Positions 25,901-37,900 of a stretch of 64,000 nucleotides of DNA are shown here, piece by piece. This DNA comes from Humulus lupulus. Taxonomy: Eukaryota > Streptophyta > Magnoliopsida > Rosales > Cannabaceae. Every line of letters begins with the position of its first letter. The first letter of the stretch is position 1. Location of the stretch: contig NC_084795.1 in NCBI RefSeq assembly GCF_963169125.1, forward strand, positions 189,942,214 to 190,006,213. The letters run 5' to 3'. The position numbers were made by a program, and so were the translations under genes. The notes under the pieces are model-generated. The model searched no databases. It saw nothing but the letters and a program-made list of their open reading frames with translations, and was not told the DNA's origin.

Positions 25901-28798
25901 TTTATGACCTGGTTTATTCCAGGAACTTAATTTGAAAACTTAGTTCGTGTTAACTTTTATCAATATCTCGTGCTCTTTAAGAAAAACAACGATCAATCGA
26001 TTTAAGTTAACTTCTAAGTTTTATGACCTGGTTATTTCTAGGAACTTAATTTGAAAACTTAGTTCGTGTTAAATTTTATCAATATCTCGTGCTCTTTAAG
26101 AAAAACGACGATCAATCGATTTAAGTTCACTTCTATGTTTTATGACCTGGTTATTTCCAGGAACTTAATCTGAAAACTTAGTTCGTGTTAACTTTTATCA
26201 ATATCTCGTGCTCTTCAAGAAAAACAACGATCAATCGATTTAAGTTAACATCTATGTTTTATGACCTGGTTATTTCCAGGAACTTAATTTGAAAACTTAG
26301 TTCGTGCAAACTGTTATCAATATCTCGTGCTCTTTAAGAAAAACAACGATCAATCGATTTAAGTTGACTTCTAAGTTTTATGACTTGGTTATTTCCAGGA
26401 ACTTAATTTGAAAACTTAGTTCGTGTTAACTTTTATCAATATCTCGTGCTCTTTAAGAAAAACAACGATCAATTGATTTAAGTTAACTTCTAAGTTTTAT
26501 GACCTGGTTATTTCCGGGAACTTAATTTGAAAAATTAGTTCGTGTTAACTATTATCAATATCTCGTGCTCTTTAAGAAAAACAACGATCAATCGATTGAA
26601 GTTAACTTCTACGTTTTATGACCTGGTTATTACCAGGAACTTAATTTGAAAACTTAGTTCGTGTTAACTTTTATCAATATCTCGTGCTCTTTAAGAAAAA
26701 CAACCATCAATCGATTTAAGTTAACTTCTAAGTATTATGACCTGGTTATTTCTAGGAACTTAATTTGAAAACTTAGTTCGTGTTAACTATTATCAATATC
26801 TCGTGCTCTTTAAGAAAAACAACGATCAATCGATTTAAGTTAACTTCTAAGTTTTATGACCTGGTTATTTCCTGGAACTTAATTTGAAAACTTAGTTCGT
26901 GTTAACTTTTATCAATATCTCGTGCACTTTGAGAAAAACAACGATCAATCGATTTAAGTTAACTTCTAAGTTTGATGACCTGGTTATTTCTAGGAACTTA
27001 ATTTGAAAACTTACTTCGTGTTAACTTTTATCAATATCTCGTGCTCTTTAAGAAAAATGACGATCAATCGATTTAAGTGAACTTCTAAGTTTTATGACCT
27101 GGTTATTTCCAGGAACATAATTTGAAAACGTAGTTCGTGCTAACTTTTATCAATATCTCGTGCTCTTTAAGAAAAACAACGATCAATCGATTTAAGTTAA
27201 CTTCTAAGTATTATGACCTGGTTATTTCCAGGCACATAATTTGAAAACTTAGTTCGAGTTAACTTTTATCAATATCTCGTGCTCTTTAAGAAAAACAACG
27301 ATCAATCGATTTAAGTTGACTTCTAAGTTTTATGACTTGGTTATTTCCAGGAACTTAATTTGAAAACTTAGTTCGTGTTAACTTTTATCAATATCTCGTG
27401 CTCTTTAAGAAAAACAACGATCAATTGATTTAAGTTAACTTCTAAGTTTTATGACCTGGTTATTTCCGGGAACATAATTTGAAAAATTAGTTCGTGTTAA
27501 CTATTATCAATATCTCGTGCTCTTTAAGAAAAACAACGATCAATCGATTGAAGTTAACTTCTATGTTTTATGACCTGGTTATTACCTGGAACTTAATTTG
27601 AAAACTTAGTTCGTGTTAACTTTTATCAATATCTCGTGCTCTTTATGAAAAACAACCATCAATCGATTTAAGTTAACTTCTAAGTATTATGACCTGGTTA
27701 TTTCTAGGAACTTAATTTGAAAACTTAGTTCGTGTTAACTATTATCAATATCTCGTGCTCTTTAAGAAACACAACGATCAATCGATTTAAGTTAACTTCT
27801 AAGTTTTATGACCTGGTTATTTCCAGGAACTTAATTTGAAAACTTAGTTCGTGTTAACTTTTATCAATATCTCGTGCACTTTAAGAAAAACAACGATCAA
27901 TCGATTTAAGTTAACTTCTAAGTTTGATGACCTGGTTATTTCTAGGAACTTAATTTGAAAACTTACTTCGTGTTAACTTTTATCATTATCTCGTGCTCTT
28001 TAAGAAAAACGACGATCAATCGATTTAAGATAACTTCTAAGTTTTATGACCTGGTTTTTTCCCGGAACTTAATTTGAAAATTTAGTTCGTGTTAACTTTT
28101 ATCAATATCTCGTGCTCTTTAAGAAAAACAACGATCAATCGATTTACGTTAACTTCTAAGTTTTATGACCTGGTTTATTCCAGGAACTTAATTTGAAAAC
28201 TTAGTTCGTGTTAACTTTTATCAATATCTCGTGCTCTTTAAGAAAAACAACGATCAATCGATTTAAGTTAACTTCTAAGTTTTATGACCTGGTTATTTCT
28301 AGGAACTTAATTTGAAAACTTAGTTCGTGTTAAATTTTATCAATATCTCGTGCTCTTTAAGAAAAACGACGATCAATCGATTTAAGTTCACTTCTATGTT
28401 TTATGACCTGGTTATTTCCAGGAACTTAATCTGAAAACTTAGTTCGTGTTAACTTTTATCAATATCTCGTGCTCTTCAAGAAAAACAACGATCAATCGAT
28501 TTAAGTTAACTTCTAAGTTTTATGACCTGGTTATTTCCAGGAACTTAATTTGAAAACTTAGTTCGTGTTAACTTTTATCAATATCTCGTGCTCTTTAAGA
28601 AAAACAACGATCAATCGATTTAAGTTAACTTCTAAGTTTTATGACCTAGTTATTTCCAGGGACTTAATCTGAAAACTTAGTTCGTGTTAACTTTTATCAA
28701 TATCTCGTGCTCTTTAAGAAAAACAACGATCAATCCATTTAAGTTAACTTCTAAGTTTTATGACCTGGTTATTTCCAGGAACTTAATTTGAAAAATTA
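20000..28798 (+). repeat. Second satellite domain with mixed 7-, 8-, 10- and 19-mer spacing
   Basis: The register is still 119 bp, but the variant set differs from the first 20 kb: TATCATTATCTCG, GTGCAAAC, AAGTGAAC, CCAGGCACATAATTTG, AACATCTATG, AAAAACCATC and TTCGAGTTAAC. CTCGTTCTC sits at 21,445, 22,278 and 23,468 (7 and 10 monomers). TTCGAGTTAAC recurs at 24,041, 24,993 and 27,254 (8 and 19 monomers). AAGAAACACAACG recurs with a 2,261-bp spacing (19 monomers) near 25,503 and 27,764. The 19-mer from about 24.9 to 28.5 kb is the longest HOR here. Edges are approximate, and the left edge fades into the previous block. Confidence 0.8.
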
Positions 28799-28916
28799 GT
28801 TCGTGTTAATTATTATACTTATCTCGTGCTCTTTAAAAAAACAACGATCAATCGATTGAAGTTAACTTCTAAGTTTTATGACCTGGTTATTTCCAGGAAT
28901 ATAATTTGAAAACTTA
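28799..28916 (+). repeat. First 118-bp variant monomer in the window
   Basis: This monomer is 118 bp. It reads GTTCGTGTTAATTATTATAC followed by TTATCTCG, and after CTCTTTAA it has lost one base of the usual GAAAAAC run. It pairs typically with a preceding CCATTTAAG monomer and a following GATTGAAG one. From here rightward such units recur every few hundred to two thousand bases. To the left I find none, so this is the left edge of the 118-bp subfamily. Confidence 0.9.
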
Positions 28917-31900
28917 GTTCGTGTTAACTTTTATCAATATCTCGTGCTCTTTAAGAAAAACAACGATCAATCGATTTAAGTTAACTTCTAAGTATTATGA
29001 CCTGGTTATTTCTAGGAAATTAATTTGAAAACTTACTTCGTGTTAACTTTTATCAATATCTCGTGCTCTTTAAGAAAAACAACGATCAATCGATTGAAGT
29101 TAACTTCTAAGTTTTATGACCTGGTTATTTCTAGGAACTTAATTTGAAAACTTAGTTCGTGTTAACTTTTATCAATATCTCGTGCTCTATAAGAAAAACA
29201 ACGATCAATAGATTTAAGTTAACTTCTAAGTTTTATGACCTGGTTTTTTCCAGGGACTTAATTTGAAAACTTAGTATTTGTTAACTTTTATCAATATCTC
29301 GTGCTCTTTAAGAAAAACAATGATCAATCGATTTAAGTTAACTTCTAAGTTTTATGACCTGGTTATTTCCAGGAACTTAATTTGAAAAATTAGTTCGTGT
29401 TAATTATTATACTTATCTCGTGCTCTTTAAAAAAACAACGATCAATCGATTGAAGTTAACTTCTAAGTTTTATGACCTGGTTATTTCCAGGAACTTAATT
29501 TGAAAACTTAGTTCGTGTTAACTTTTATCAATATCTCGTGCTCTTTAAGAAAAACAACGATCAATCGATTTAAGTTAACTTCTATGTTTTATGACCTGGT
29601 TATTTCCAGGAACTTAATTTGAAAACTTAGTTCGTGTTAACTATTATCAATATCTGGTGCTCTTTAAGAAAAACAACGATCAATCGATTTAAGTTAACTT
29701 CTAAGTTTTATGACCAGGTTATTTCCAGGAACTTAATTTGAAAACTTAGTTCGTGGTAACTTTTATCAATATCTCGTGCTCTTTAAGAAAAACAACGATC
29801 AATCGATTTAAGTTAACTTCTATGTTTTATGACCTGGTTATTTCCAGGAACTTAATTTGAAAACTTAGTTCGTGTTAACTATTATCAATATCTGGTGCTC
29901 TTTAAGAAAAACAACGATCAATCGATTTAAGTTAACTTCTAAGTTTTATGACCAGGTTATTTCCAGGAACTTAATTTGAAAACTTAGTTCGTGGTAACTA
30001 TTATCAATATCTCGTGCTCTTTAAGAAAAACAACGATCAATCGGTTGAAGTTAACTTCTAAGTTTTATGACCTGGTTATTACCAGGAACTTAATTTGAAA
30101 ACTTAGTTCGTGTTAACTTTTATCAATATCTCGTGCTCTTTAAGAAAAACAACGATCAATCGATTGAAGTTAACTTCTAAGTTTTATGACCTGGTTATTT
30201 CTAGGAACTTAATTTGAAAACTTAGTTCGTGTTAACTTTTATCAATATCTCGTGCTCTATAAGAAAAACAACGATCAATAGATTTAAGTTAACTTCTAAG
30301 TTTTATGACCTGGTTTTTTCCAGGGACTTAATTTGAAAACTTAGTATTTGTTAACTTTTATCAATATCTCGTGCTCTTTAAGAAAAACAATGATCAATCG
30401 ATTTAAGTTAACTTCTAAGTTTTATGACCTGGTTATTTCCAGGAACTTAATTTGAAAAATTAGTTCGTGTTAATTATTATACTTATCTCGTGCTCTTTAA
30501 AAAAACAACGATCAATCGATTGAAGTTAACTTCTAAGTTTTATGACCTGGTTATTTCCAGGAACTTAATTTGAAAACTTAGTTCGTGTTAACTTTTATCA
30601 ATATCTCGTGCTCTTTAAGAAAAACAACGATCAATCGATTTAAGTTAACTTCTATGTTTTATGACCTGGTTATTTCCAGGAACTTAATTTGAAAACTTAG
30701 TTCGTGTTAACTATTATCAATATCTGGTGCTCTTTAAGAAAAACAACGATCAATCGATTTAAGTTAACTTCTAAGTTTTATGACCAGGTTATTTCCAGGA
30801 ACTTAATTTGAAAACTTAGTTCGTGGTAACTTTTATCAATATCTCGTGCTCTTTAAGAAAAACAACGATCAATCGATTTAAGTTAACTTCTATGTTTTAT
30901 GACCTGGTTATTTCCAGGAACTTAATTTGAAAACTTAGTTCGTGTTAACTATTATCAATATCTGGTGCTCTTTAAGAAAAACAACGATCAATCGATTTAA
31001 GTTAACTTCTAAGTTTTATGACCAGGTTATTTCCAGGAACTTAATTTGAAAACTTAGTTCGTGGTAACTATTATCAATATCTCGTGCTCTTTAAGAAAAA
31101 CAACGATCAATCGGTTGAAGTTAACTTCTAAGTTTTATGACCTGGTTATTACCAGGAACTTAATTTGAAAACTTAGTTCGTGTTAACTTTTATCAATATC
31201 TCGTGCTCTTTAAGAAAAACAACGATCAATCGATTGAAGTTAACTTCTAAGTTTTATGACCTGGTTATTACCAGGAACTTAATTTGAAAACTTAGTTCGT
31301 GTTAACTTTTATCAATATCTCGTGCTCTTTAAGAAAAACAACCATCAATCGATTTAAGTTAACTTCTATGTATTATGAGCTGGTTATTTCTAGGAACTTA
31401 ATTTGAAAACTTAGTTCGTGTTAACTATTATCAATATCTCGTGCTCTTTAAGAAAAACAACGATCAATCGATTTAAGTTAACTTCTAAGTTTTATGACCT
31501 GGTCATTTCCAGGAACTTAATTTGAAAACTTAGTTCGTGTTAACTTTTATCAATATCTCGTGCACTTTAAGAAAAACAACGATCAATCGATTTAAGTTAA
31601 CTTCTAAGTTTGATGACCTGGTTATTTCTAAGAACTTAATTTGAAAACTTACTTCGTGTTAACTTTTATCATTATCTCGTGCTCTTTAAGAAAAACGACG
31701 ATCAATCGATTTAAGTTAACTTCTAAGTTTTATGACCTGGTTATTTCCAGGAACTTAATTTGAAAACTTAGTTCGTGTTAACTTTTATCAATATCTCGTG
31801 CTCTTTAAGAAAAACAACGATCATTCGATTTAAGTTAACTTCTAAGTTTTATGACCTGGTTATTTCTAGGAACTTAATTTGAAAATTTAGTTCGTGTTAA

Positions 31901-34900
31901 ATTTTATCAATATCTCGTGCTCTTTAAGAAAAACGACGATCAATCGATTTAAGTTCACTTCTATGTTTTATGACCTGGATATTTCCAGGAATTTAATCTG
32001 AAAACTTAGTTCGTGTTAACTTTTATCAATATCTCGTGCTCTTTAAGAAAAACAACGATCAATCGATTTAAGTTAACTTCTAAGTTTTATGACCTGGTTA
32101 TTTCCAGGAACTTAATTTGAAAACTTAGTTCGTGTCAACTTTTATCAATATCTCGTGCTCTTTTAGAAAAACAACGATCAATCGATTTAAGTTAACTTCT
32201 AAGTTTTATGACCTGGTTATTTCCAGGGACTTAATCTGAAAACTTAGTTCGTGTTAACTTTTATCAATATCTCGTGCTCTTTAAGAAAAACAACGATCAA
32301 TCCATTTAAGTTAACTTCTAAGTTTTATGACCTGGTTATTTCCAGGAACTTAATTTGAAAACTTAGTTCGTGTCAACTTTTATCAATATCTCGTGCTCTT
32401 TTAGAAAAACAACGATCAATCGATTTAAGTTAACTTCTAAGTTTTATGACCTGGTTATTTCCAGGGACTTAATCTGAAAACTTAGTTCGTGTTAACTTTT
32501 ATCAATATCTCGTGCTCTTTAAGAAAAACAACGATCAATCCATTTAAGTTAACTTCTAAGTTTTATGACCTGGTTATTTCCAGGAACTTAATTTGAAAAA
32601 TTAGTTCGTGTTAATTATTATACTTATCTCGTGCTCTTTAAAAAAACAACGATCAATCGATTTAAGTTAACTTCTAAGTATTATGACCTGGTTATTTCTA
32701 GGAAATTAATTTGAAAACTTACTTCGTGTTAACTTTTATCAATATCTCGTGCTCTTTAAGAAAAACAACGATCAATCGATTGAAGTTAACTTCTAAGTTT
32801 TATGACCTGGTTATTTCTAGGAACTTAATTTGAAAACTTAGTTCGTGTTAACTTTTATCAATATCTCGTGCTCTATAAGAAAAACAACGATCAATAGATT
32901 TAAGTTAACTTCTAAGTTTTATGACCTGGTTTTTTCCAGGGACTTAATTTGAAAACTTAGTATTTGTTAACTTTTATCAATATCTCGTGCTCTTTAAGAA
33001 AAACAATGATCAATCGATTTAAGTTAACTTCTAAGTTTTATGACCTGGTTATTTCCAGGAACTTAATTTGAAAAATTAGTTCGTGTTAATTATTATACTT
33101 ATCTCGTGCTCTTTAAAAAAACAACGATCAATCGATTGAAGTTAACTTCTAAGTTTTATGACCTGGTTATTTCCAGGAACTTAATTTGAAAACTTAGTTC
33201 GTGTTAACTTTTATCAATATCTCGTGCTCTTTAAGAAAAACAACGATCAATCGATTTAAGTTAACTTCTATGTTTTATGACCTGGTTATTTCCAGGAACT
33301 TAATTTGAAAACTTAGTTCGTGTTAACTATTATCAATATCTGGTGCTCTTTAAGAAAAACAACGATCAATCGATTTAAGTTAACTTCTAAGTTTTATGAC
33401 CAGGTTATTTCCAGGAACTTAATTTGAAAACTTAGTTCGTGGTAACTATTATCAATATCTCGTGCTCTTTAAGAAAAACAACGATCAATCGGTTGAAGTT
33501 AACTTCTAAGTTTTATGACCTGGTTATTACCAGGAACTTAATTTGAAAACTTAGTTCGTGTTAACTTTTATCAATATCTCGTGCTCTTTAAGAAAAACAA
33601 CGATCAATCGATTGAAGTTAACTTCTAAGTTTTATGACCTGGTTATTACCAGGAACTTAATTTGAAAACTTAGTTCGTGTTAACTTTTATCAATATCTCG
33701 TGCTCTTTAAGAAAAACAACCATCAATCGATTTAAGTTAACTTCTACGTATTATGAGCTGGTTATTTCTAGGAACTTAATTTGAAAACTTAGTTCGTGTT
33801 AACTATTATCAATATCTCGTGCTCTTTAAGAAAAACAACGATCAATCGATTTAAGTTAACTTCTAAGTTTTATGACCTGGTCATTTCCAGGAACTTAATT
33901 TGAAAACTTAGTTCGTGTTAACTTTTATCAATATCTCGTGCACTTTAAGAAAAACAACGATCAATCGATTTAAGTTAACTTCTAAGTTTGATGACCTGGT
34001 TATTTCTAAGAACTTAATTTGAAAACTTACTTCGTGTTAACTTTTATCATTATCTCGTGCTCTTTAAGAAAAACGACGATCAATCGATTTAAGTTAACTT
34101 CTAAGTTTTATGACCTGGTTATTTCCAGGAACTTAATTTGAAAACTTAGTTCGTGTTAACTTTTATCAATATCTCGTGCTCTTTAAGAAAAACAACGATC
34201 ATTCGATTTAAGTTAACTTCTAAGTTTTATGACCTGGTTATTTCTAGGAACTTAATTTGAAAATTTAGTTCGTGTTAAATTTTATCAATATCTCGTGCTC
34301 TTTAAGAAAAACGACGATCAATCGATTTAAGTTCACTTCTATGTTTTATGACCTGGTTATTTCCAGGAATTTAATCTGAAAACTTAGTTCGTGTTAACTT
34401 TTATCAATATCTCGTGCTCTTTAAGAAAAACAACGATCAATCGATTTAAGTTAACTTCTAAGTTTTATGACCTGGTTATTTCCAGGAACTTAATTTGAAA
34501 ACTTAGTTCGTGTCAACTTTTATCAATATCTCGTGCTCTTTTAGAAAAACAACGATCAATCGATTTAAGTTAACTTCTAAGTTTTATGACCTGGTTATTT
34601 CCAGGGACTTAATCTGAAAACTTAGTTCGTGTTAACTTTTATCAATATCTCGTGCTCTTTAAGAAAAACAACGATCAATCCATTTAAGTTAACTTCTAAG
34701 TTTTATGACCTGGTTATTTCCAGGAACTTAATTTGAAAAATTAGTTCGTGTTAATTATTATACTTATCTCGTGCTCTTTAAAAAAACAACGATCAATCGA
34801 TTGAAGTTAACTTCTAAGTTTTATGACCTGGTTATTTCCAGGAATTTAATTTGAAAACTTAGTTCGTGTTAACTTTTATCAATATCTCGTGCTCTTTAAG

Positions 34901-37900
34901 AAAAACAACGATCAATCGATTTAAGTTAACTTCTAAGTATTATGACCTGGTTATTTCTAGGAAATTAATTTGAAAACTTACTTCGTGTTAACTTTTATCA
35001 ATATCTCGTGCTCTTTAAGAAAAACAACGATCAATCGATTGAAGTTAACTTCTATGTTTTATGACCTGGTTATTTCTAGGAACTTAATTTGAAAACTTAG
35101 TTCGTGTTAACTTTTATCAATATCTCGTGCTCTATAAGAAAAACAACGATCAATAGATTTAAGTTAACTTCTAAGTTTTATGACCTGGTTTTTTCCAGGG
35201 ACTTAATTTGAAAACTTAGTATTTGTTAACTTTTATCAATATCTCGTGCTCTTTAAGAAAAACAATGATCAATCGATTTAAGTTAACTTCTAAGTTTTAT
35301 GACCTGGTTATTTCCAGGAACTTAATTTGAAAAATTAGTTCGTGTTAATTATTATACTTATCTCGTGCTCTTTAAAAAAACAACGATCAATCGATTGCAG
35401 TTAACTTCTAAGTTTTATGACCTGGTTATTTCCAGGAACTTAATTTGAAAACTTAGTTCGTGTTAACTTTTATCAATATCTCGTGCTCTTTAAGAAAAAC
35501 AACGATCAATCGATTTAAGTTAACTTCTATGTTTTATGACCTGGTTATTTCCAGGAACTTAATTTGAAAACTTAGTTCGTGTTAACTATTATCAATATCT
35601 GGTGCTCTTTAAGAAAAACAACGATCAATCGATTTAAGTTAACTTCTAAGTTTTATGACCAGGTTATTTCCAGGAACTTAATTTGAAAACTTAGTTCGTG
35701 GTAACTATTATCAATATCTCGTGCTCTTTAAGAAAAACAACGATCAATCGGTTGAAGTTAACTTCTAAGTTTTATGACCTGGTTATTACCAGGAACTTAA
35801 TTTGAAAACTTAGTTCGTGTTAACTTTTATCAATATCTCGTGCTCTTTAAGAAAAACAACGATCAATCGATTGAAGTTAACTTCTAAGTTTTATGACCTG
35901 GTTATTACCAGGAACTTAATTTGAAAACTTAGTTCGTGTTAACTTTTATCAATATCTCGTGCTCTTTAAGAAAAACAACCATCAATCGATTTAAGTTAAC
36001 TTCTATGTATTATGAGCTGGTTATTTCTAGGAACTTAATTTGAAAACTTAGTTCGTGTTAACTATTATCAATATCTCGTGCTCTTTAAGAAAAACAACGA
36101 TCAATCGATTTAAGTTAACTTCTAAGTTTTATGACCTGGTCATTTCCAGGAACTTAATTTGAAAACTTAGTTCGTGTTAACTTTTATCAATATCTCGTGC
36201 ACTTTAAGAAAAACAACGATCAATCGATTTAAGTTAACTTCTAAGTTTGATGACCTGGTTATTTCTAAGAACTTAATTTGAAAACTTACTTCGTGTTAAC
36301 TTTTATCATTATCTCGTGCCCTTTAAGAAAAACGACGATCAATCGATTTAAGTTAACTTCTAAGTTTTATGACCTGGTTATTTCCAGGAACTTAATTTGA
36401 AAACTTAGTTCGTGTTAACTTTTATCAATATCTCGTGCTCTTTAAGAAAAACAACGATCATTCGATTTAAGTTAACTTCTAAGTTTTATGACCTGGTTAT
36501 TTCTAGGAACTTAATTTGAAAATTTAGTTCGTGTTAAATTTTATCAATATCTCGTGCTCTTTAAGAAAAACGACGATCAATCGATTTAAGTTCACTTCTA
36601 TGTTTTATGACCTGGATATTTCCAGGAATTTAATCTGAAAACTTAGTTCGTGTTAACTTTTATCAATATCTCGTGCTCTTTAAGAAAAACAACGATCAAT
36701 CGATTTAAGTTAACTTCTAAGTTTTATGACCTGGTTATTTCCAGGAACTTAATTTGAAAACTTAGTTCGTGTCAACTTTTATCAATATCTCGTGCTCTTT
36801 TAGAAAAACAACGATCAATCGATTTAAGTTAACTTCTAAGTTTTATGACCTGGTTATTTCCAGGGACTTAATCTGAAAACTTAGTTCGTGTTAACTTTTA
36901 TCAATATCTCGTGCTCTTTAAGAAAAACAACGATCAATCCATTTAAGTTAACTTCTAAGTTTTATGACCTGGTTATTTCCAGGAACTTAATTTGAAAACT
37001 TAGTTCGTGTCAACTTTTATCAATATCTCGTGCTCTTTTAGAAAAACAACGATCAATCGATTTAAGTTAACTTCTAAGTTTTATGACCTGGTTATTTCCA
37101 GGGACTTAATCTGAAAACTTAGTTCGTGTTAACTTTTATCAATATCTCGTGCTCTTTAAGAAAAACAACGATCAATCGATTGAAGTTAACTTCTAAGTTT
37201 TATGACCTGGTTATTACCAGGAACTTAATTTGAAAACTTAGTTCGTGTTAACTTTTATCAGTATCTCGTGCTCTTTAAGAAAAACAACGATCAATCGATT
37301 TAAGTTAACTTCTAAGTATTATGACCTGGTTATTTCTTGGAACTTAATTTGAAAACATAGTCCGTGTTAACTATTATCAATATCTCGTGCTCTTTAAGAA
37401 AAACAACGATCAATCGATTTAAGTTAACTTCTAAGTTTTATGACCTGGTTATTTCCAGGAACTTAATTTGAAAACTTAGTTCGTGTTAACTTTTATCAAT
37501 ATCTCGTGCACTTTAAGAAAAACAACGATCAATCGATTTAAGTTAACTTCTAAGTATTATGACCTGGTTATTTCCAGGAACTTAATTTGAAAAATTAGTT
37601 CGTGTTAATTATTATACTTATCTCGTGCTCTTTAAAAAAACAACGATCAATCGATTGAAGTTAACTTCTAAGTTTTATGACCTGGTTATTTCCAGGAACT
37701 TAATTTGAAAACTTAGTTCGTGTTAACTTTTATCAATATCTCGTGCTCTTTAAGAAAAACAACGATCAATCGATTTAAGTTAACTTCTATGTTTTATGAC
37801 CTGGTTATTTCCAGGAACTTAATTTGAAAACTTAGTTCGTGTTAACTATTATCAATATCTCGTGCTCTTTAAGAAAAACAACGATCAATCGATTTAAGTT

